DNA of 64,000 nucleotides from NCBI GenBank assembly GCA_044358835.1, contig JBIKNF010000007.1, forward strand, positions 27,172 to 91,171, written 5' to 3'. The notes under the pieces are model-generated. The model was given only the letters and a program-made list of their open reading frames with translations, searched no databases and was not told the DNA's origin. Shown here one piece after another: positions 43,795 to 51,960 of the stretch; position 1 is the first letter of the stretch, and every line of letters starts with the position of its first letter. This DNA is from JAJTHC01 sp044358835 (lineage in GTDB: Bacteria; Cyanobacteriota; Vampirovibrionia; Vampirovibrionales; JAJTHC01). The translations under genes and the position numbers were made by a program.

Positions 43795-44883
43795 ATGATC
43801 TCCCTTTCCCCTGAATTGAATTTTGATTTAGGACTTGGTTTTATGACGGCTTTGTTGGCGTCCTTGTTATTGGTGCCGTTGGTGGCGCGTTATGCCTTAA
43901 AGGCCGGCTTGTTTGACGCCCCTGGTGAACGCAAAATTCACCAAACCCCCGTGCCACGACTTGGAGGCATCGCGATTTTTGCAAGCTTTCTCATTGCCCT
44001 TGGCGCGGTGGGCGTGTTGGGCCATAGTCCTGCCACCTTCTTAATTGGAAAAGGCAATTTAGGACTCATTGCAGGGGGGACCTTGATCTTTTTACTGGGA
44101 TTGTTGGATGATCTCTTTAATTTGTCGCCCTATGTGAAATTGGCGGGTCAATTTTTGGCGGCGTTTGTGGCCTTTGGCATGGGGGTTTCCATTGAAGCGC
44201 TTGATTTACCGGGAAGTTTACTGCTTGTTTTAAATGCGTTGAGCCTTCCCTTAACCTTAATGTGGATGGTGGGCATTTCAAACGCCGTGAACTTCATTGA
44301 CGGCGTGGACGGCTTAGCAGGAGGCGTGGGCATGTTTGCCGCGCTCACGCTTGCGGTGGTCGCTATTTTTACAGGTCAGCCTCAAGTGGCGTTATTGGCG
44401 TTGATTTTATGTGCGTCTTGCTTGGGTTTTTTGGTCTACAATTTACACCCTGCGCGCATTTTTATGGGCGATAGTGGCGCCTTATTTATTGGATTCACAC
44501 TGGCGTGTTTAAGCGTTTTAGGCGTATTTAAAATGTATACGGTTGTTATGCTCGCCCCTATTTTGGTCTTATGTATTCCTGTGTTAGACATTACGTATTC
44601 CACCTTTCGTCGGCTTTTACTGGGGCGAAACCCCTTTGTGGCAGACGGCGAACACTTGCACCATCGTCTACTCAAAGCAGGGTTGTCTCAACCCAAAGTG
44701 GTGAGCGTTTTTTATGCGGTGTCGATTTTAAGTGGCTTAATGGTGGCGTATTATATTCATTCCTTAGGGCTGTACCTGAAGTTTGTGGGCGTCTTAAACC
44801 TGATTGCCTTCGCGTTGGTCGCTCTTTTACGACACAAAGAAATTTTCTTCAAAACCAAGACGCCTAAGGCGGATCCTTCATGA
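43795..44883 (+). CDS. WecA/MraY-type polyprenyl-phosphate sugar-1-phosphate transferase
   Basis: Integral membrane enzyme (glycosyltransferase family 4) that links a UDP-N-acetylaminosugar phosphate to undecaprenyl phosphate. About ten hydrophobic helices. Conserved acidic motifs are LGLLDDLFNLSP, VNFIDGVDGLAGG and FMGDSGALFIGF, with the cytoplasmic His motif EHLHHRLLKAGLSQ of the WecA/TagO branch rather than MraY. It would start O-antigen, teichoic-acid-like or capsule chains. The start has GAAGGAAGCC upstream. It overlaps the next gene by four bases (ATGA), so the two are coupled. Confidence 0.9.
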   Translation: MISLSPELNFDLGLGFMTALLASLLLVPLVARYALKAGLFDAPGERKIHQTPVPRLGGIAIFASFLIALGAVGVLGHSPATFLIGKGNLGLIAGGTLIFLLGLLDDLFNLSPYVKLAGQFLAAFVAFGMGVSIEALDLPGSLLLVLNALSLPLTLMWMVGISNAVNFIDGVDGLAGGVGMFAALTLAVVAIFTGQPQVALLALILCASCLGFLVYNLHPARIFMGDSGALFIGFTLACLSVLGVFKMYTVVMLAPILVLCIPVLDITYSTFRRLLLGRNPFVADGEHLHHRLLKAGLSQPKVVSVFYAVSILSGLMVAYYIHSLGLYLKFVGVLNLIAFALVALLRHKEIFFKTKTPKADPS

Positions 44884-46427
44884 GGCAAGGACGCTGGCGT
44901 TTTTTAGAAAAGTCCCCTTTTTCGGGGTGGGGAGGGGGTAAGTCACGCCCCAGTGTTCGTCGTACGCCGTGGCAACGGGCGTGGTGGAAGGAACCCAAGT
45001 GGCAAGTCGTCAGTATTTTAGGGGCCGCGATGTTACTTTCCGCCTTGGTTTTTTCAGGCGTTCTGTTGCTAGATGCCTCTAACTCACAAGACCACCTACA
45101 CCAAGCCAAACAATTTATGGAAGAAGGCAAAGTGGCGTGGGCCGTCAAAGATTTAGAAGCCTTGATCGAAGAGCATCCCGATTTATATGAGGCTTGGATT
45201 GATTTAGGGCAATGCTACTTAGAACTCAATGAACTTGAAAAAGCGGAAGCCGCCTTTGAAGCAGCCATGGCGATTCGTACCAAGCACCAAGGGTACAATC
45301 CAAACTCACCCAATCAAAACTCGCCCGCTCAACCTCAAGATGTTCTAACCCGCTTGGCTGAATCTAAATTACTGCGACTACAACACCGTTACAAAGAAGC
45401 CGAAGGCCTGCTATTACAGGCTTATGAAAGTCAACCCAACAATCGAGATCTCAAACACGCCTTGTGGGACGTGTATTACCAATGGGGCTTATGGCGTTTA
45501 GAACATGATGCGGATCCGCTTGAAGCCCTTGCCGTGCTTGAAAATGCTCAAGTCTTTGTGACGCGTTACCGTTATGATGTTAAATTACAAGACGCCATTG
45601 AAGTGGCCCTTACCCGTCAATACCAAGCGTTAGAAGATGCCCACGCATCCCTTTCACAACGGCGTCTCTTCTTAAGCCAAGCGTTAAGCAAGCATTACAG
45701 TCACACCCTACTGGCCCAGCTGGCCCAAGTCGAAGCCGAAGACGCTCACCCGAAAGAATCCTTGCGCTTGCTTGAACGGGCCTATACCTTAATGCCTCGT
45801 TTGTATGCCTTGCGCTTTGCTAAAGCCTTAGAAGAAGCCCTGAAAACAGCGTTAATTCAGGGCGATCAGCACCAAGCCCGATATTTAAACACCCGTCTAA
45901 AACGGCTTCAACACCAACTAAGCCTGCACAAAAACCAACTGCCCTATGCCTTAAGCGTCAGCGTCACGAACTTGGGTTTTAAGCAGTTTAACCCCAACAC
46001 AGGGGAATGGTCGCCCAAGGTAGGGGTGCGTCTGCAAAACAAGGGGGCTTCTTCGGTGCCGTTTACCAAAATAAAATTACGTTTATTTTCAGGCAAACAG
46101 ACGCTGGAGACCTACTATGAACGCTTAAAAACCCCTTTAAGCGCCTTTAAAACAGTGGGTAGCACTCAAGTCATTCAACTTGCGACAGAATCCCATTACA
46201 TGGTGCAACGACTCGAACAAGGCCGTTTAAGCGTAGACGTTTTTGTGGCATTTGAAGAAAGCAAGACGGCTCAATGGTATTCGATGGGACGCTTTACGCA
46301 AACCGTTGTGGATCCCAAACGCTTTACAGGCCAACGCTTTCCGTGGGAAGAGACCCCTTCGACCAAGACGCCCAATAGCCAAACGTCTAAAAAATCAACC
46401 AGTACACTGCCCACCAAAACCGTTTAA
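44880..46427 (+). CDS. Membrane-anchored TPR protein
   Basis: A 515-residue protein: short basic N-terminus, one membrane helix near residues 40-62 (VVSILGAAMLLSALVFSGVL), then TPR-like repeats (QAKQFMEEGKVAWAVKDLEA, WIDLGQCYLELNELEKAEAA) and a C-terminal beta-rich domain (YALSVSVTNLGFKQFNPNTG ... SVDVFVAFEES). The start codon overlaps the stop of the WecA-like gene, pointing to joint work in envelope polysaccharide production. Orientation probably places the TPRs outside the cytoplasm. No specific function recognised. Confidence 0.8.
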   Translation: MRQGRWRFLEKSPFSGWGGGKSRPSVRRTPWQRAWWKEPKWQVVSILGAAMLLSALVFSGVLLLDASNSQDHLHQAKQFMEEGKVAWAVKDLEALIEEHPDLYEAWIDLGQCYLELNELEKAEAAFEAAMAIRTKHQGYNPNSPNQNSPAQPQDVLTRLAESKLLRLQHRYKEAEGLLLQAYESQPNNRDLKHALWDVYYQWGLWRLEHDADPLEALAVLENAQVFVTRYRYDVKLQDAIEVALTRQYQALEDAHASLSQRRLFLSQALSKHYSHTLLAQLAQVEAEDAHPKESLRLLERAYTLMPRLYALRFAKALEEALKTALIQGDQHQARYLNTRLKRLQHQLSLHKNQLPYALSVSVTNLGFKQFNPNTGEWSPKVGVRLQNKGASSVPFTKIKLRLFSGKQTLETYYERLKTPLSAFKTVGSTQVIQLATESHYMVQRLEQGRLSVDVFVAFEESKTAQWYSMGRFTQTVVDPKRFTGQRFPWEETPSTKTPNSQTSKKSTSTLPTKTV

Positions 46428-46509
46428 CCCCCCCTCAGACGTTGCTTTCCTATCTTGATGCTTCATAATAGAAACACTATACAATACAACAAAGGACGCC
46501 CCCCCCCCC

Positions 46510-46737
46510 ATGATTATCGAACTCAAATTAAGAGGCCACATCCTCGATTCTCTCGTACTTTCAAAATTGCTGGATCAAATTGAAGCCCTTGAAGTCGACT
46601 GTTACACCAAGGAAGTGAAAATTGGCCCCAAACGTCAGGATCTTTCTGAAGCGATTTTTGTGATTGAATCAGAAGATGAATCCAAAATAGCCCAAGCCCT
46701 TGAACTGGCCCAAAAGCAAGGAGCCACGGAAGTTTAA
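46510..46737 (+). CDS. Stand-alone LOR/SDH-type domain protein
   Basis: A 75-residue protein that resembles the N-terminal LOR/SDH bifunctional-enzyme conserved region found in the middle of cyanobacterial AgrE/ArgZ: LRGHILDSLVLSKLLDQIEA, then KIGPKRQDLSEAIFVIES. In cyanobacteria this segment is fused behind the arginine dihydrolase domain; here it is a separate gene in front of it, overlapping by one base (TAATG). The start ATG follows a run of C and has no ribosome site. A regulatory or oligomerisation role for the dihydrolase is the natural inference. Confidence 0.78.
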   Translation: MIIELKLRGHILDSLVLSKLLDQIEALEVDCYTKEVKIGPKRQDLSEAIFVIESEDESKIAQALELAQKQGATEV

Positions 46738-47537
46738 TGAGCGAAACGATCTTAATGTGTTCGCCTGAACACTACGGCATTAAATATGAAATCAATCCGT
46801 GGATGGACATGAGCATACAAGCCAACCACGAAAAAGCCATGCAACAATGGCAGGCGTTGTACCACATTTTAAAAGACGATCTACACGTGGATGTTCGCTT
46901 GGTGGAACCTCGTGAAGATGTGCCTGACATGGTTTTTACCGCAAACGCGGCGGTGATGCACGGCAAAACCGCGATCATTAGTCGCTTTAAGTACCCCCAG
47001 CGTCAAGCGGAAGAAGCCTATTTCGCCGAATGGTTTACCGCCAACGGCTATGATGTAGTAACGCTGCCTGAAGAGATGGCATTTGAAGGGGCGGGCGATG
47101 CCTTGTACTTAGACGGTGTGTTGTACGCGGGCTATGTGCCTCGAACCGATATTTCATCACACACCTATATTTCCGAATTGTTGAAAATCCCCGTGATTTC
47201 AATGGAATTGGTAAACAAAAGTTTTTATCATGTGGATACCTGCTTCTGCCCCTTGACCGACGGTTACTTGATTTACCACCCTGAAGCCTTTGACGCTTAC
47301 GCCAATCAAGTGATTGAAAGCAATGTGCCTGAAGAAAAACGAATTGTCACCAATGCCGAAGAAGCGTCTTACTTTACGTGTAATGCGGTCAACATCGGTA
47401 AAACAGTCGTCACCAATTTAACGACGCCTCGCTTTACGGCGTTGTTAAACGCTAAGGGGTTTGACCACATTCAAACCGATTTAAGTGAATATATGAAGGC
47501 GGGTGGGGCGGCCAAGTGCTTAACCCTTAAAGTTTAA
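46737..47537 (+). CDS. Arginine dihydrolase-like (amidinotransferase/GDM family) enzyme
   Basis: A 266-residue enzyme of the guanidine-modifying (pentein) superfamily, in the branch of the N-terminal domain of cyanobacterial ArgZ/AgrE, which turns arginine into ornithine, CO2 and two ammonia. Catalytic-type residues are in place: Asn70 (VFTAN), Glu117-Asp121 (FEGAGDALYL), His165 (SFYHVDTCFCPL) and Cys261 (AAKCLTL). The spacing matches ArgZ closely. It lacks the fused C-terminal ornithine cyclodeaminase-like part. It starts inside the stop of the LOR-domain gene. The dihydrolase rather than deiminase reaction is inferred from family resemblance. Confidence 0.85.
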   Translation: MSETILMCSPEHYGIKYEINPWMDMSIQANHEKAMQQWQALYHILKDDLHVDVRLVEPREDVPDMVFTANAAVMHGKTAIISRFKYPQRQAEEAYFAEWFTANGYDVVTLPEEMAFEGAGDALYLDGVLYAGYVPRTDISSHTYISELLKIPVISMELVNKSFYHVDTCFCPLTDGYLIYHPEAFDAYANQVIESNVPEEKRIVTNAEEASYFTCNAVNIGKTVVTNLTTPRFTALLNAKGFDHIQTDLSEYMKAGGAAKCLTLKV

Positions 47538-47550
47538 GAGGCCTGTTGCG

Positions 47551-47985
47551 ATGCCTGAAGACATTCACAGCATTCAAGCTCAAATTGTTCAAGATTTTCA
47601 AGCCTTCCACAACTGGGAAGATCGCTACCAGTACATTATGAAGCTGGGCAAAGACTTGCCTGAAATGGGTGAAGCCCTCAAAACAGAAAAATACCGCGTG
47701 AGCGGTTGCCAAAGCCAAGTGTGGATGCACGCCAGCCTCCAAAGCGACGGCTTGGTTCGCTTTCAAGTCGCAAGCGACGCCTTAATCGTCAAAGGGTTAA
47801 TTGCTTTATTGATGAAGCTCTACAACCTTCAAACCCCTCAAACCATTCTTCAGACTGAACCCACCTTCATGGAAGCCATCGGCATGGCTGAGCATCTTTC
47901 CATGACGCGACGCAATGGCTTGGCGTCCATGTTAAAGCAAATCAAGCTGTATGCTACCGTGCTTAAAATGACGCAACGCCCCTAG
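47551..47985 (+). CDS. sufE: Cysteine desulfuration protein SufE family
   Basis: Accepts sulfur from a cysteine desulfurase for iron-sulfur cluster building. The active cysteine is Cys53 in KYRVSGCQSQVW, with NWEDRYQYIMKLGKDLPEM before it and FMEAIGMAEHLSMTRRNGL near the C-terminus, all family marks. At 144 residues it is typical. It starts 13 bases after the dihydrolase stop, so it lies in that operon, though the functional link is not obvious. Firm as SufE family; partner SufS is not in the window. Confidence 0.92.
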   Translation: MPEDIHSIQAQIVQDFQAFHNWEDRYQYIMKLGKDLPEMGEALKTEKYRVSGCQSQVWMHASLQSDGLVRFQVASDALIVKGLIALLMKLYNLQTPQTILQTEPTFMEAIGMAEHLSMTRRNGLASMLKQIKLYATVLKMTQRP

Positions 47986-48107
47986 CACAATTCTAAGACT
48001 TTTTGGGTTTTATGCTGTTAAAGCAGGGAACAAACCCTTACGCCGTTGGTATCGTATGTTTCATCTTTCAAACAATATAGAAACCCAAGAACAACAAGGC
48101 CTCTCTT

Positions 48108-48380
48108 ATGAATCCAGCTAAAAAGAAACCTGTGCCACCCACAGACAAACACTTTGATGCTTCTTTAGGCATGCGTTATGCCGAAGAGTTAAGGCAACTG
48201 CAACATCAGGGTGGCTTTGGGGTTTTTAATCAAGGCAGTCATACCTTAGAAGCCCGCGAGCTGTTGATGTCGGACATGGTCATGCAAGGGCTAAATAATT
48301 TGGCGTTGATGACGATTCGCTTGCAACAGGAACCGATTCACACCTTGCAAAGCATCCCTGTTAGAGCCGATCAGGCATAA
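48108..48380 (+). CDS. Small hypothetical protein
   Basis: A 90-residue protein: basic start (NPAKKKPVPPTDKHFD), then helical sequence (ASLGMRYAEELRQLQHQGGF, then MSDMVMQGLNNLALMTIRLQ). No recognised domain. CAAGGCC before the ATG may be a ribosome site. A terminator-like hairpin follows 34 bases after the stop, supporting a real transcript end. Confidence 0.6.
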   Translation: MNPAKKKPVPPTDKHFDASLGMRYAEELRQLQHQGGFGVFNQGSHTLEARELLMSDMVMQGLNNLALMTIRLQQEPIHTLQSIPVRADQA

Positions 48381-48414
48381 GCTTTGAAGGTTTAAATGGC
48401 TTTCGTGAGCCTTT

Positions 48415-48446
48415 GCTCTTCTCCCTATGGGAGAAGAGCCATAGTT
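48415..48446 (+). terminator. Terminator-like hairpin
   Basis: A perfect 11-bp stem GCTCTTCTCCC/GGGAGAAGAGC with a TAT loop, followed after four bases by TTTTT. Confidence 0.8.
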
Positions 48447-48484
48447 TTTAGATAAAAGGTGACTCGCTTTAAATGGTTGCACCA

Positions 48485-48745
48485 GCAGGCGTCCAAGCAC
48501 TAAATCCGAGCGGGTGAGCGCACTGCGAATCCCCGAGCGATTTTGCGGACGTCGTGCATCGAGAATGATGCGACGAGGTGGGGATTCAGGGGGGATTTTC
48601 AAGGGGGGACGAAGGGGAGGAGAAACGCAATGCGTCCTACCCCGTCCCCCCTTGAACCGCCTTTAGAGGTATCGGAGACCTTTGGCGGAGCAAAGGTCTC
48701 TGATGACGACCAGCTATAAACGAAGATAAAAATCCAAAAAAGCAG
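48485..48745. repeat. Mosaic repeat region 4
   Basis: Block a (48485-48585) is nearly identical to 16537-16637. A block at 48614-48672 (GGGGAGGAGAAACGCAA ... AACCGCCTTTAGAGG) recurs at 17884-17942. A block at 48673-48745 (GGAGCAAAGGTCTCTGA, ACCAGCTATAAACGAAG) relates to 12308-12390. Here the three blocks are contiguous; elsewhere they are separated or missing. Confidence 0.85.
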
Positions 48746-48758
48746 ACAATTTTAAAAA

Positions 48759-50618
48759 TTACTTTCCAGTATTCTGCGTAGATTGAGCAAGGGCAAGATG
48801 CATCAACAATTGATTTTGACGATCTGAAGCATTCAACGCATTTTGTTGCTCTAACGGCACCGTTTCTTGCAAGGTGTACTGTAAGGCATCGCTTTCTTCT
48901 GGCACTAAAACCCCTGGCAAGGCGTCGATTTGTTGTTGAATCGGGTCACTGATGTTTTTTGGCAAACTCACATGCCCTACTTTAGGAATAAACTCCCGCG
49001 CTGAAACCCGTTCGAGCCCCTTGGCTTGATCGTCCGTATTCACCAGCTCAAAATAACGCTCCCCCGTCTTAGGATCAATGCCTGTGCCTTGTAATTTCAC
49101 TTCATGCCCTGCGACGGTGTAACCGTTTTTAAGTGAAATGGATTCATTTAAAATCGGTTCTTCCCCTTGGGCTAACGCACTGACTAAATCGTTTTCAATT
49201 TCCTTAAATTGACGAAAATACCCGTACAAATACAAATCCCCATAATTGGGATCGTTCGGATCAGGCGGGGCGTTTAAGGCTTGGTATTGCACCAGTTTAT
49301 AGGCTTTGCCGTCGTTAATTAAGCGTTCGTTAAAGAGCTTTTCATCGCCCGTTAATCCATTGTTTTCGCCCCACACGGATTCTAAAATGCCCGCCACTTC
49401 TTCAGGAGGCAATTTAGCCTTGTAGGGGGCAAAGGCGGCTTCAAAGGCACGGCGTGCTTGATCCGCCTGAGGAATCTGTAACGTTTTGCACAAGCCTTCT
49501 TTTTCCGCATCACTTAATGCCTGAGAAGCCCACACCCCTGTTTGGGCAATGTCGAGCATATCGCGCTTGTCGGTGGCTACATCGTAGGCTTTACGTCCGC
49601 CGTTATAGAGCAACGTTTCTTGGTAAAGCACCTGTAAAGCAGACGCTTCTTTAGGCCCTAAGGCTTGGCCTGCCAAGCATTTGGCCTGCGTATTTTGAGC
49701 CCGTAACACCGCTGCACGAGAGGCAGGCACTTCCACCAGTAGTTGGCCATCCGGCGTGTTTTGGTACGCCATATTACGCTTGGCCAGTTCCATGTAAACC
49801 TGGCTTGGCTCATCAGGCGACAATTCTTCGGCCGTGGCTTTTTCATAAAAACTTTCAACAGGGCTGGTTAATTCCACCAAGTGACGCATCAATTCCTTGG
49901 GGTGTAAGCTTGCCATGCGAGACATTTCAGCGGCTTCACTGCAATTAAAGGTACGAATGATGTTCAAGTCTTCGGCCTTGCGTGGGGTGGGTAAAACTTG
50001 GGCGTGGTGTTTGTCCCCATTGGGGTGATTCACACTCGCCAATAAGGCTTGTTTAAAAGGAGCGATTAAGGGGGTGTTTTCTTGTTCAATGTCTTGCGGA
50101 TGCGACAAGAGGTTGACGGCATCTTTGAGCAAGGTGGGGGAATCCCACCCAGGGGCTTTGGGGGCAAAGGCCATGGCATATAAGTAATACAGGGTGCTAT
50201 GGGCATTGTCTCCCGCGGTTTGAAGCAGTGGCCCTTTTGCGTGTATTAAAAGGGCGTTGAGTTGAGCCTGTTCTTCTGGGGGCAGTTGTTGCGTTAATCG
50301 ATGAAACATCGCCAAGCGTAACGGCGGGGTTTCTAGGACTTGCCCCTGTGCATCGACCGAAGGGGACGTGCTGAAGACTTGCAAGAGTTGCGCGCATTTT
50401 AAGGGGTTTTTAGCCAGTTCCGCCCATTCTTTGGGCAATAGGGGCAAGACTTCAATGGGCGTGGCCACTTTAGAAGCTTCAAAGGAATCATTGAGCGTAT
50501 AGCGTTGACGCAAATCTTGCGCGGTTTGACGATTGGGTACGACGTTGAAAGACGCTTGAGGCGCCTGAAGGGCTAAATACGCATAAGGTAAGTGTTGGGA
50601 AGAGGGAGTACTTGCCAT
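48759..50618 (-). CDS. Large hypothetical protein
   Basis: A protein of about 619 residues that I do not recognise. I start it at the ATG at 50618 (MASTPSSQHLPYAYLAL), eight bases after AAAGG; a GTG seven codons earlier is less likely. It is mostly helical and soluble, with no signal peptide. Segments worth searching are TFNCSEAAEMSRMASLHPKE and YGDLYLYGYFRQFKEIENDL. The C-terminus is Gln-rich (NALNASDRQNQLLMHLALAQ). It is divergent from the Gln-rich gene at 50858, with GTAAC direct repeats between. Confidence 0.72.
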   Translation of the reverse strand: MASTPSSQHLPYAYLALQAPQASFNVVPNRQTAQDLRQRYTLNDSFEASKVATPIEVLPLLPKEWAELAKNPLKCAQLLQVFSTSPSVDAQGQVLETPPLRLAMFHRLTQQLPPEEQAQLNALLIHAKGPLLQTAGDNAHSTLYYLYAMAFAPKAPGWDSPTLLKDAVNLLSHPQDIEQENTPLIAPFKQALLASVNHPNGDKHHAQVLPTPRKAEDLNIIRTFNCSEAAEMSRMASLHPKELMRHLVELTSPVESFYEKATAEELSPDEPSQVYMELAKRNMAYQNTPDGQLLVEVPASRAAVLRAQNTQAKCLAGQALGPKEASALQVLYQETLLYNGGRKAYDVATDKRDMLDIAQTGVWASQALSDAEKEGLCKTLQIPQADQARRAFEAAFAPYKAKLPPEEVAGILESVWGENNGLTGDEKLFNERLINDGKAYKLVQYQALNAPPDPNDPNYGDLYLYGYFRQFKEIENDLVSALAQGEEPILNESISLKNGYTVAGHEVKLQGTGIDPKTGERYFELVNTDDQAKGLERVSAREFIPKVGHVSLPKNISDPIQQQIDALPGVLVPEESDALQYTLQETVPLEQQNALNASDRQNQLLMHLALAQSTQNTGK

Positions 50619-50719
50619 GAAAAACACCTTTATAAACACACGAGTGATAAACGAACACTCTAGTATAAAAAAGCCATGGCTTTAAAATTGTGCTGAAATA
50701 AAGCATTTAAAACCCAAAC

Positions 50720-50734
50720 GTAACAAGTTGTAAC
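50720..50734. promoter_or_regulatory. GTAAC direct repeat with 10-bp period
   Basis: GTAAC-AAGTT-GTAAC: two pentamers one helical turn apart in the divergent region between 48759 and 50858. The same arrangement occurs at 54763-54777 (GTTAC-AAAAC-GTTAC on the plus strand). One-turn direct repeats suit a response-regulator dimer. Confidence 0.45.
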
Positions 50735-50740
50735 AAAACT

Positions 50741-50768
50741 TAAAGTTTTAGGGCTACCCTGCCGAACT
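50741..50768 (+). promoter_or_regulatory. Possible sigma-28 (flagellar) promoter
   Basis: TAAAGTTT, then 12 bases, then GCCGAACT, close to the flagellar sigma-28 consensus TAAAGTTT-N11-GCCGATAA. It points at the Gln-rich gene at 50858, with a leader of about 85 bases. Confidence 0.45.
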
Positions 50769-50857
50769 ATGAAGAGAGAGAGTAACCGTGTTTAAGACTT
50801 GTGTATCTTCGCTACACGATTTCTTGAGCCTAAGCATAGATAGGATCTATACCCTTT

Positions 50858-51772
50858 ATGATGAGCATTCAACAACCTGGCATAATGAATCTACAACCCG
50901 TTCAATACTTACCCAGTGCTCCTACAGGAAACACGGTTCAAGTGATGAATTCTGTGGCGAACGCGGATTTAGCATCAAGTGAATATGCGGGGATGTCGAA
51001 TGTGTTTGCTCAAGCCATGACGGCGGATTTATCGTCTAAAATGGCAGAAGTGAGTAGCAAAACCAAAGGCATTCGTATTCGCTTGAGCGATATTAAAAGT
51101 GAAGCTCAAACGCTTAGTAAAATGACCCCTGAAATGGCCGTGGCTGCTGGTTTCATCATTACAGATGACAATGGCAATGTCCTTATTGGGCCCCCTGGTT
51201 CTCAGCAACCCCAATCCTTTTCAACTTCACCCCAGCAACAATGGATGCCTCAACAACAACAACAGGCTTTTGCCTTCCAACAACCGCAGCAACTGTCCAG
51301 CCAACAGCAGTATGCCATGAACATGATGCAACAATTAGAACAAATACAAGCCCAGTTAAATCAAGCTTCCCAAGGGGCCTTTACATCCAACACCCCCTTT
51401 ACTGAAGAAACACCAGATTACTGGGGAAATGAAATCAATATGGATTATCCTGATCCTTCCACCAACAATGCACAACTTCAAGCGCAAGTGAATCAACTGG
51501 CTCAAATGTTGCAAAGCTTCTTCATGCAAAGTGCCATGCCTGCTCAAATGGGTCCACAGCAGTCCCCGCAATTTGCGCTTCAACAGATTCAACAACCTTC
51601 GCAAAAAATGACGCTCCTAGACTATAAAGCCATGGCAGCAAGTGCTAACATGGTTGTAAACCAACCAACACAACCCGCTTTTGCACAAACAGCGCAACCC
51701 CAACCCGCGCGAAATCAGAGTGCGCTCACCCAACGGGTTATGGAACAAATGAAGCAAAGCTTTAGTATGTAA
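50858..51772 (+). CDS. Hypothetical Gln/Met/Pro-rich protein
   Basis: A 304-residue protein of unknown function. Residues about 20-100 look folded and helical (LASSEYAGMSNVFAQAMTAD, then KTKGIRIRLSDIKSEAQTLS), after which long Gln/Pro/Met-rich stretches dominate (QQQQQAFAFQQPQQLSSQQQ). No signal peptide or membrane helix. A sigma-28-like promoter upstream would make it a late flagellar-class gene, perhaps an appendage or surface protein. Two ATGs are adjacent at the start. No relative recognised. Confidence 0.7.
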   Translation: MMSIQQPGIMNLQPVQYLPSAPTGNTVQVMNSVANADLASSEYAGMSNVFAQAMTADLSSKMAEVSSKTKGIRIRLSDIKSEAQTLSKMTPEMAVAAGFIITDDNGNVLIGPPGSQQPQSFSTSPQQQWMPQQQQQAFAFQQPQQLSSQQQYAMNMMQQLEQIQAQLNQASQGAFTSNTPFTEETPDYWGNEINMDYPDPSTNNAQLQAQVNQLAQMLQSFFMQSAMPAQMGPQQSPQFALQQIQQPSQKMTLLDYKAMAASANMVVNQPTQPAFAQTAQPQPARNQSALTQRVMEQMKQSFSM

Positions 51773-51960
51773 TTACGGCGCTTTGACTCCAATCTTTTTG
51801 GGGGGTGGCAAGCTCCTTCATCGGACTGATTTAAGCGCCTGAGGCTCCTTAATTTAAGCGAAGTATGCCCGAGATACACCTTGCCCGTTTCTATTAAACG
51901 GTTACAATAAATCAAGGGACTGGGTTAAAGTCTGCTGATGGATGTAAAGGAGCCTTTTGC

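Noticed and set aside
46510..46737. PurS or another small purine-pathway subunit
   Set aside because: The size is similar, but RGHILDSLVLSKLLDQIE and the KIGPKRQDLSEA segment fit the LOR/SDH conserved region better, and the next gene supports it.
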